Part shown: piece by piece, positions 24,201 to 28,040 of the stretch
Position numbering within the stretch: the stretch's first letter is position 1
Layout of the letters: each line of letters begins with the position of its first letter
Source of the DNA: Deltaproteobacteria bacterium
GTDB lineage: Bacteria > Desulfobacterota > GWC2-55-46
DNA: 28,040 nucleotides
Assembly (NCBI GenBank): GCA_016218095.1
Contig: JACREV010000017.1
Location: 1 to 28,040 of the forward strand
Reading direction: 5' to 3'
Translations under genes and position numbers: made by a program
The notes under the pieces: generated by a model
The model's input: only the letters and a program-made list of their open reading frames with translations
Database searches by the model: none
Told to the model about the DNA's origin: nothing

Positions 24201-25266
24201 CATTAGTGCTCGTGGGCGGGTAAAAAAAGAGCAACGGGCGCTTTGGCTTGCGACAGGATTTCTGTTAGACAACTCGTATTTTCAGCCACTATTAAAAAAT
24301 TATTTAAAATCAAATAGTAAAGGTTTATGGGTATTAAAAAATATTGTTGAAAGTGCCTATATAGATAATTCAAAAAAATATCAGTTAACTGTTCCTCATC
24401 ATGAATTTCTAATAGAAAGCTTTGGAAAACACTATAAAAATGTATCTGCATCAGGGGATTGGACCAAAGAGAAGGATGCTGCCGAATTTGTGAGGAGTAA
24501 AATCAATGCACTTTCAACACTTACACAGCAAGAAGCTTTGGAATCGCTCAACCGTCTTTTACACAATGATGGATTATCTTCGTACCATGATCATGTAAAG
24601 CATGCAATTTCTAATCAAGCCTCTCGTCGCAGAGAAGCAGAATTCGAACAGCCTTCATGGACACAGATAATTGAGGCCCTGAATGGGGGCAAGCCTGCCA
24701 ATATGGCTGACTTTTATGCGCTGACTCTGGCTCATCTTGAAACAATTAATAGCGAAATACGTTTTTCTAATACAGATAAATATAAAGCCTTTTGGAATTG
24801 CGACTCTCATGGGCGTGTTAAAACCCCTCAGATTGAGGACGTTTGCCGTGATCGTTTGATTGATTTTTTACGCCCTTATTTTTTGCCTATCGGAATACGG
24901 GTTGAGCCTGAAGGCCATATGGCAGAGGATAAGCGTTCAGATATAATACTTCAGACATCTGAGTTTAAATTGCCTCTTGAGCTCAAACGGGATTATCATG
25001 AAGAGCTTTGGTATGCTTGTAACACCCAACTTGAACGCCTTTATACCCGTGACCCGGAATCTAAAGATTATGGAATATATGTTGTTTTCTGGTTTGGTGA
25101 AAAGCGCCCTAAAAAAATACCTAAACCACCTAAAGGGATAGACCAGCCAAAGTCGGCAGAAGAGCTTGAGAAGGCCCTCCAGTCATTAATTCCGACTAAC
25201 AAAGCACATTGCTTAAAAGCCGTCGTAATTGATGTAACACCAGCTTCAACAACAAACAAGGAATAA
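21229..25266 (+). CDS. NACHT-type STAND NTPase with C-terminal PD-(D/E)XK nuclease-like domain, putative defence protein
   Basis: A 1345-residue protein. The NACHT NTPase is N-terminal: Walker A GDPGSGKT (50-57), Walker B RVLYIDGLDEIRS (89-101, with the DGLDE form typical of NACHT), a sensor-like segment VRLSCRAADW (124-133) and the winged-helix end AHRTIAEFLAA (312-322). Residues from about 400 to 1150 are long helical, HEAT-like solenoid sequence, the usual ligand-sensing region of STAND proteins. The C-terminus has the PD-(D/E)XK pattern: Glu1203 in a helix, Asp1238 (KRSDIIL), then Glu1251-X-Lys1253 (LELKRD), followed by a helix with QLERLY. This suggests activation on sensing a phage component and DNA cleavage. 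It starts at GTG 21229; ATG 21235 is an equal choice. The gene stands alone, is far more AT-rich than its surroundings and converges on the SH3b gene 4 bases away. Defence function is inferred. Confidence 0.88.
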   Translation: MAMETGTSPEVNTSLKRLIRILGSSDEQSITSLPKPFSDFLNTPNIILLGDPGSGKTHTFKAGAKRESAEVLPVRSFLTNGRSRCIGKRVLYIDGLDEIRSRVDNANLIDQIIILLNELGRPNVRLSCRAADWLGETDLSLFKDYFGKNSYVVFQLEPLTEMEIADILRAKGITKPEMFIQKAFEHNVDSLLSNPQTLLMLTEIAGDNSWPNTKKELFELSASKLLSEHNQNIMRTSLGKYGPDELIAYAGAACGAILISNASGISLRPHNMPGDFPSYRTLPVDDLEKAQACLTRRAFSFVDADNEAVSYAHRTIAEFLAATWFKKKIQNGFPFGRIQNLICIKGHPATELRGLHAWLATMLSDSHSAILIKNDPFGVLMYGDPASLSPSNRKKLFHALEELPQTDPWFRSKDWSDKPLGALSGPDMVESFRQVLSDKNFSYHLRSLVMDAISNGPQLSMSEDLGRVLSDTDEPFGIRSSAVEALLHAVPNGKQIIAEIFKSLLTNDPSVRLRAKIIARLYNNYFTPEDVLSLLNDVLKDKGEFELGSFRWFADSLPCESLPGILDGICHLPNKEKIIRNNRFEVEIVLSRLLIRFLQSGQTEETKRIWLWLTSFFEFCRHSYGGVGRDIGSCLSEKPQLILAFFEIALNEFNIEEPSQYFIYKFKNITMYSLSNRIFIEYIFSILKNKDRFAAKDYFLYELLGILIFESIDLFEEYYNFANGNERLEKIRDKNCFHILEDWRIKNIQEKWQNERENETKTKQIMSDLSEDQESIRSGQHLNALGWLAYLYFGLFIDSKKELSPMERLQSRIGEEMSAIAIEGFSAVLSRNDLPTPTEVALHNVKNRFYRWWYAVIAGMNKEWQKMSDITRLSDEVLKSALAISSIYLFDSNENNDQASKWQEKIFLERPTLAKSVFEDIIRVELKHSKRNSSIFYKLASKETQSWRGDLAMNVLAELPNANPDDLRDLLFAAISDSKYHRDLLKLCSTIISARGRVKKEQRALWLATGFLLDNSYFQPLLKNYLKSNSKGLWVLKNIVESAYIDNSKKYQLTVPHHEFLIESFGKHYKNVSASGDWTKEKDAAEFVRSKINALSTLTQQEALESLNRLLHNDGLSSYHDHVKHAISNQASRRREAEFEQPSWTQIIEALNGGKPANMADFYALTLAHLETINSEIRFSNTDKYKAFWNCDSHGRVKTPQIEDVCRDRLIDFLRPYFLPIGIRVEPEGHMAEDKRSDIILQTSEFKLPLELKRDYHEELWYACNTQLERLYTRDPESKDYGIYVVFWFGEKRPKKIPKPPKGIDQPKSAEELEKALQSLIPTNKAHCLKAVVIDVTPASTTNKE

Positions 25267-25270
25267 TAGC

Positions 25271-25615
25271 TTAGTAGCAGATCGTCTGGTTCTCGGGGTC
25301 TTTTTTTATTATAGTATCGATCTGCGCCTTGTGTATCCATCCGATGGTCCCGCCCTGCGCGTCAGGGGCCTTTATCCTGTAATAGTCCGCCGACTTCTCG
25401 AGTATCTGCACCTGGGCGTTCGGCGTGACCTTGCCTACGACCGTGATCGTCGCCGGGGACTCCCACATCTTTATCTCGATCCTCCCCTGCGACCAACGGT
25501 ACTCGCTCTTGAAGTGGTCGATGTCCTGGAGGATGGCGTGCTCCTTGCAGTCCTCCGCAAAAGAGACCGACGCGATCAAGAGGGATACAGTCAGCAGCAT
25601 CGTTCTCATAGTCAT
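25271..25615 (-). CDS. Secreted SH3b-domain protein
   Basis: A 114-residue protein with a signal peptide (about 1-20, MRTMLLTVSLLIASVSFA after the first two residues). It has one bacterial SH3-like domain: GKVTPNAQVQILEKSADYYRIKAPDAQGGTIGWIHKAQI (shown as family match; V-I-x-x-x-x-Y-x-R-I-K and GWIH are diagnostic). Such domains usually bind peptidoglycan or other envelope components. Single Cys residues at each end (in EDCKEH and QTICY) could form a disulphide. ATG 25615 and ATG 25609 are both possible; no strong Shine-Dalgarno is seen. Its composition is that of the chromosome, and its stop codon abuts the AT-rich insertion with no terminator between. Confidence 0.83.
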   Translation of the reverse strand: MTMRTMLLTVSLLIASVSFAEDCKEHAILQDIDHFKSEYRWSQGRIEIKMWESPATITVVGKVTPNAQVQILEKSADYYRIKAPDAQGGTIGWIHKAQIDTIIKKDPENQTICY

Positions 25616-25793
25616 TATTTCGTCAGTCCGGCAATGAAACTTTAAGGGGAAATACCTGTTTTTAAAAAGCTTTTCAGGAAGTCCTTTTCAGAACCCCTTT
25701 TATTCAAAGGGTCTGCGGTCCCTTGGGCCTGAAAATGCCAATGTATTCAAATAGTTGTAAGGACACCGGTGCCGCCGCATAGAGGCCCTTCCC

Positions 25794-25822
25794 TTGCGGC
25801 CCCCCGTGCGCTCTGATATACT
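25794..25822 (+). promoter_or_regulatory. Sigma-70 promoter of the aldehyde dehydrogenase gene
   Basis: TTGCGG (25794-25799), a 17-base spacer and TATACT (25817-25822). The start would be near 25829, 31 bases before the GTG at 25860. A longer open frame begins with TTG inside the -35 hexamer, so this promoter excludes that start. Confidence 0.6.
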
Positions 25823-25859
25823 CAATCGGCTCAAAAAAACGCCTTCACGGAGGGTTCGC

Positions 25860-27347
25860 GTGGCTCTCACCCTTAAAAACCTCATAGGCGGCAGATGGCA
25901 GGAGGCCGCCTCAGGCAAGACCCTCGCCTCCATTAACCCGGCGAACGGGGAGGTCATAGGGACGGTCCCCTCCTCCGGAAAAGTGGACGTGGATAAGGCC
26001 GTCGAGGCCGCGAGAGAGGCCTACAAAAAATGGCGGCTCACACCGGCCCCGAAGCGGGGAGAAATACTCTTCAGGGCCGCCGGGCTCCTCCTTAAGCACA
26101 AGGAAGAGCTCGGAAGGCTTGTCACCAGCGAGATGGGGAAGGTCCTCCCCGAAGGCCTCGGCGACGCGCAGGAGGCGATAGACATGGCCTTTTACATGGC
26201 CGGAGAGGGCCGGAGGCTCTCGGGTGAGACCGTCCCCTCGGAGCTCCCAGCCAAGGACTGCAAGAGCGTGCGGGTCCCGATAGGCGTCTTTGCGCTCATA
26301 ACGCCATGGAACTTCCCTACCGCCATTCCGGCGTGGAAGATGCTCCCGGCCATCATCTCCGGCAACACGGTCGTATTCAAGCCGTCGAGCTATACGCCGC
26401 TCTCAGCCGGAAGGCTCGTCGAGCTCATCAATGAGGCGGGCTTGCCCGACGGGGTCGTAAACCTCGTCCACGGCACAGGGGATGAGACAGGCGAATACTT
26501 ATCCACCCACCCCGGCATCGACGGCGTATCGTTCACCGGCTCCACGGCCGTCGGGTTGAAGCTCGCGAGGGTCTGCGGCGGTTTGGACAAGGAGATATCC
26601 TGCGAGATGGGCGGCAAGAACCCTATAATCGTCATGGACGACGCTCGGCTCGACCTTGCCATCGAAGGCGCGCTCTGGGGCGGGTTCGGCACCTCGGGGC
26701 AGAGGTGCACCGCCGCGAGCAGGGTCATCGTCCACAAAAAGGTCTACGGCGAGTTCAAGGAGAGGTTCGTCAGAATGGCAAAGGCCCTTAAGGTAGGCGA
26801 CGGCACGGACCCCTCTACCCACATGGGCCCTGTCATAAACGATGCACAGATGAAGAAGGTCCTCGACTACATAGAGGTCGGCAAAAAGGAGGGGGCGCGG
26901 CTTGCGACCGGCGGCAGGCGGCTCACCGATGGCTCTCTCGCAAAGGGTTTTTTCATCGAGCCGACGATATTCGAGGCGACTCCGGAGATGCGCATAGCGA
27001 GGGAGGAGATATTCGGCCCCGTAGTCGCGCTCATCAAGGCCGAAGGGCTCGAGGACGCCATAAACATCGCGAACAACGTCGATTACGGGCTCTCGTCTTC
27101 GATATACACGCAGGACGTGAACAACACGGCGATAGCCGAGAGGGACCTGGAAGCCGGGCTCGTATACATAAACGCGCCGACGATAGGGGCCGAGATACAG
27201 CTCCCCTTCGGCGGCACGAAAAAGAGCGGGCTCGGGAGGAAAGAGGCCGGGGGCCGTGGAGGCTCCCTCGACATGTTCACCAAGTGGAAGGTGATATACA
27301 GGGACTTTAGCGGGCGGTTGCAGAAGGCGCAAATAGATAAAGACTGA
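25860..27347 (+). CDS. NAD(P)-dependent aldehyde dehydrogenase
   Basis: A 495-residue protein of the ALDH superfamily, usual length. Catalytic Cys283 (SGQRCTAAS), general base Glu249 (SCEMGGKNP), oxyanion Asn151 (TPWNFPT), cofactor Lys174 (VFKPSS) and Rossmann turn FTGST (225-229) are all present, so it should be active. The C-terminus (SLDMFTKWKVIYRDFSGRLQKAQID) is a trait of a subgroup common in anaerobic and thermophilic bacteria whose substrate is not established. It oxidises an aldehyde to a carboxylic acid in the cytosol. The GTG start at 25860 is chosen because GGAGGG lies 6 bases before it and the upstream frame overlaps the promoter. A rubrerythrin-like gene follows after 104 bases but has its own promoter. 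Confidence 0.95.
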   Translation: MALTLKNLIGGRWQEAASGKTLASINPANGEVIGTVPSSGKVDVDKAVEAAREAYKKWRLTPAPKRGEILFRAAGLLLKHKEELGRLVTSEMGKVLPEGLGDAQEAIDMAFYMAGEGRRLSGETVPSELPAKDCKSVRVPIGVFALITPWNFPTAIPAWKMLPAIISGNTVVFKPSSYTPLSAGRLVELINEAGLPDGVVNLVHGTGDETGEYLSTHPGIDGVSFTGSTAVGLKLARVCGGLDKEISCEMGGKNPIIVMDDARLDLAIEGALWGGFGTSGQRCTAASRVIVHKKVYGEFKERFVRMAKALKVGDGTDPSTHMGPVINDAQMKKVLDYIEVGKKEGARLATGGRRLTDGSLAKGFFIEPTIFEATPEMRIAREEIFGPVVALIKAEGLEDAINIANNVDYGLSSSIYTQDVNNTAIAERDLEAGLVYINAPTIGAEIQLPFGGTKKSGLGRKEAGGRGGSLDMFTKWKVIYRDFSGRLQKAQIDKD

Positions 27348-27392
27348 AAACCCGCTGAACTGAAACTTGGACTGTAAATCCGCGAGCCGTTT

Positions 27393-27401
27393 TGATATAA
27401 T
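27393..27401 (+). promoter_or_regulatory. Extended -10 promoter of the rubrerythrin-like gene
   Basis: TGATATAAT, an extended -10 with a perfect TATAAT hexamer (27396-27401). No good -35 at the right distance is present, as is usual for this promoter class. The start would be near 27408, about 44 bases before the ATG at 27452. Confidence 0.55.
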
Positions 27402-27451
27402 CCCTTCCCCCGAAGCCTGTAGCATATCCCACTCAAGGAGGATCTAACATT

Positions 27452-27931
27452 ATGGACCCGGTTCATTTCACTGGCAAGGAGGTCCTCGACATGGCGGTAA
27501 GGATCGAGGAGAACGGCCTTAAGTTCTACACCGACGCCGGAAAGGCCGCCAGGGACAAGGGAGTAAAGGCCCTTTTCAAGACGCTTGCCGAGGACGAAGG
27601 CCGCCATATAAGGGTATTCCAGGACCTTAAGAAACTGCTGGGCGAGGCCGCGGACGCCGAGCCGTTCGACGAGGAGACCGAGTCATACTTGAGGGCCTTT
27701 GCCGACACCGAGGTCTTCACCTCCCCGGAAGGCGGCAAAAAAGTCGGGAAAGAAGCGGCCGGAGAGGCCGGGGTCGTCGACATCGCCATAGGCATGGAGA
27801 AGGACTCCATCCTCTTCTACTACGAGATACTCAAGATGATAAGGGAGAAGGACAAGGCGGTAGTCGATAGTCTTATCGACCAGGAGAAAGACCACCTGAG
27901 GAAGCTCAACGCCATAAAGGCCGGGCTTTAG
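27452..27931 (+). CDS. Rubrerythrin-like ferritin-fold diiron protein
   Basis: A 159-residue four-helix protein with the rubrerythrin diiron pattern in two halves: RIEENGLKFYTDAG (Glu19/Glu20) with EDEGRH (Glu49, His52), and GMEKDSILFYYEI with IDQEKDHLRKL (Glu and His). There is no C-terminal rubredoxin domain, as in many short members from Deltaproteobacteria and archaea. Such proteins reduce peroxide or handle iron in anaerobes. A perfect AAGGAGG precedes the ATG. A small cysteine-rich gene follows after 22 bases, probably in the same operon. With the flavodiiron protein encoded at 7925-9103 it suggests a strictly anaerobic or microaerophilic life. Confidence 0.92.
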   Translation: MDPVHFTGKEVLDMAVRIEENGLKFYTDAGKAARDKGVKALFKTLAEDEGRHIRVFQDLKKLLGEAADAEPFDEETESYLRAFADTEVFTSPEGGKKVGKEAAGEAGVVDIAIGMEKDSILFYYEILKMIREKDKAVVDSLIDQEKDHLRKLNAIKAGL

Positions 27932-27953
27932 CCAACCTAAGAAGGAGCCGAGG

Positions 27954-28040
27954 ATGTCTGATACTCAGTACGTGAAGACCTATTCGTGCCCGACCTGCAA
28001 CGCTACCGCGAGCGGGAGAGGTCATCTATGCCACCCGAGA
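27954..28040 (+). CDS. Small Cys-rich (zinc-ribbon-like) protein, 5' part only
   Basis: The first 29 codons of a gene cut by the right edge: MSDTQYVKTYSCPTCNATA followed by SGRGHLCHPR. C12-x2-C15, then Cys and His in HLCHP, look like half of a metal-binding knuckle. GAAGGAG precedes the ATG, and the gene lies 22 bases after the rubrerythrin-like gene, so it is likely co-transcribed. It could be a small redox or zinc protein; the missing C-terminus prevents a firmer statement. Confidence 0.7.
   Translation, partial: MSDTQYVKTYSCPTCNATASGRGHLCHPR

Larger units (their letters stand above)
21136..25270. other. AT-rich horizontally acquired insertion carrying one large gene
   Basis: Composition changes abruptly between the tRNA-Gly terminator and the stop codon of the SH3b gene at 25271. 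For example, only 18 of 60 bases are G/C at 23281-23340, against 44 of 60 at 5041-5100. Codon choice in the single gene is correspondingly AT-ending. No integrase, transposase or clear direct repeat at the ends is visible. The 3' end of the tRNA is not repeated at 25270, so classical tRNA-att integration is not supported. Boundaries are therefore compositional estimates. Confidence 0.65.

Noticed and set aside
25794..25859. Longer N-terminus for the aldehyde dehydrogenase (start at 25794)
   Set aside because: It would start at TTG inside the -35 hexamer of a good promoter, lacks a ribosome-binding site, and adds a basic stretch not seen in the family. GTG 25860 has GGAGGG before it.

Overview
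The window is a GC-rich bacterial chromosome segment (for example 44 G/C in the 60 bases at 5041-5100) from a diderm, probably anaerobic or microaerophilic organism. Evidence for a Gram-negative envelope is an outer-membrane beta-barrel protein, a periplasmic adaptor (HlyD type) exporter and an anchored lytic transglycosylase. A flavodiiron protein, a rubrerythrin-like protein and heavy use of sigma-54 fit a Deltaproteobacteria/Desulfobacterota-like or Nitrospirota-like lineage. That taxonomic guess is inference from gene content only.

Layout. 1-4913: a sigma-54 regulatory block on the minus strand. An NtrC-family activator has its own near-consensus sigma-70 promoter. Next comes a TPR protein with a strong -24/-12 promoter, followed in the same operon by a soluble histidine kinase and a response regulator cut by the window edge. 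4959-6222: an M29-type aminopeptidase on the plus strand, ending at a bidirectional terminator. 6280-9219: an operon flavodiiron protein > YjbQ > CNT nucleoside transporter. 9226-12551: an ABC efflux operon, HlyD-like adaptor > ATPase > permease, with a 144-bp palindromic repeat between ATPase and permease. 12723-19112: a tightly coupled envelope-polysaccharide operon: ATP-grasp enzyme > TPR/beta-barrel outer-membrane protein > membrane-anchored TPR protein > PIG-L deacetylase > processive GT2 synthase fused to an extracytoplasmic hydrolase-like domain. 19377-20664: a small unrecognised gene and a lytic transglycosylase, separated by a second copy of the repeat. 21016-21135: tRNA-Gly(CCC) with promoter and terminator. 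21136-25270: a distinctly AT-rich insertion holding one 1345-residue NACHT-type NTPase with a C-terminal PD-(D/E)XK nuclease-like domain, a probable anti-phage defence gene. 25271-28040: an SH3b protein, an aldehyde dehydrogenase, a rubrerythrin-like protein and the start of a small cysteine-rich protein.

Two candidates for undescribed systems stand out. The first is the polysaccharide operon: it has the logic of the Pga/Ica poly-GlcNAc machine (synthase, deacetylase, periplasmic TPR, outer-membrane TPR-porin), but the deacetylase is a PIG-L enzyme instead of a CE4 enzyme, the hydrolase-like domain is fused to the synthase, and the TPR part is spread over two proteins. The second is the orphan NACHT-nuclease protein, in which the nuclease-like domain is C-terminal rather than N-terminal as in most Avs proteins. 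A MITE-like repeat in two copies and a sigma-54 promoter that decides a start codon are further points of interest.
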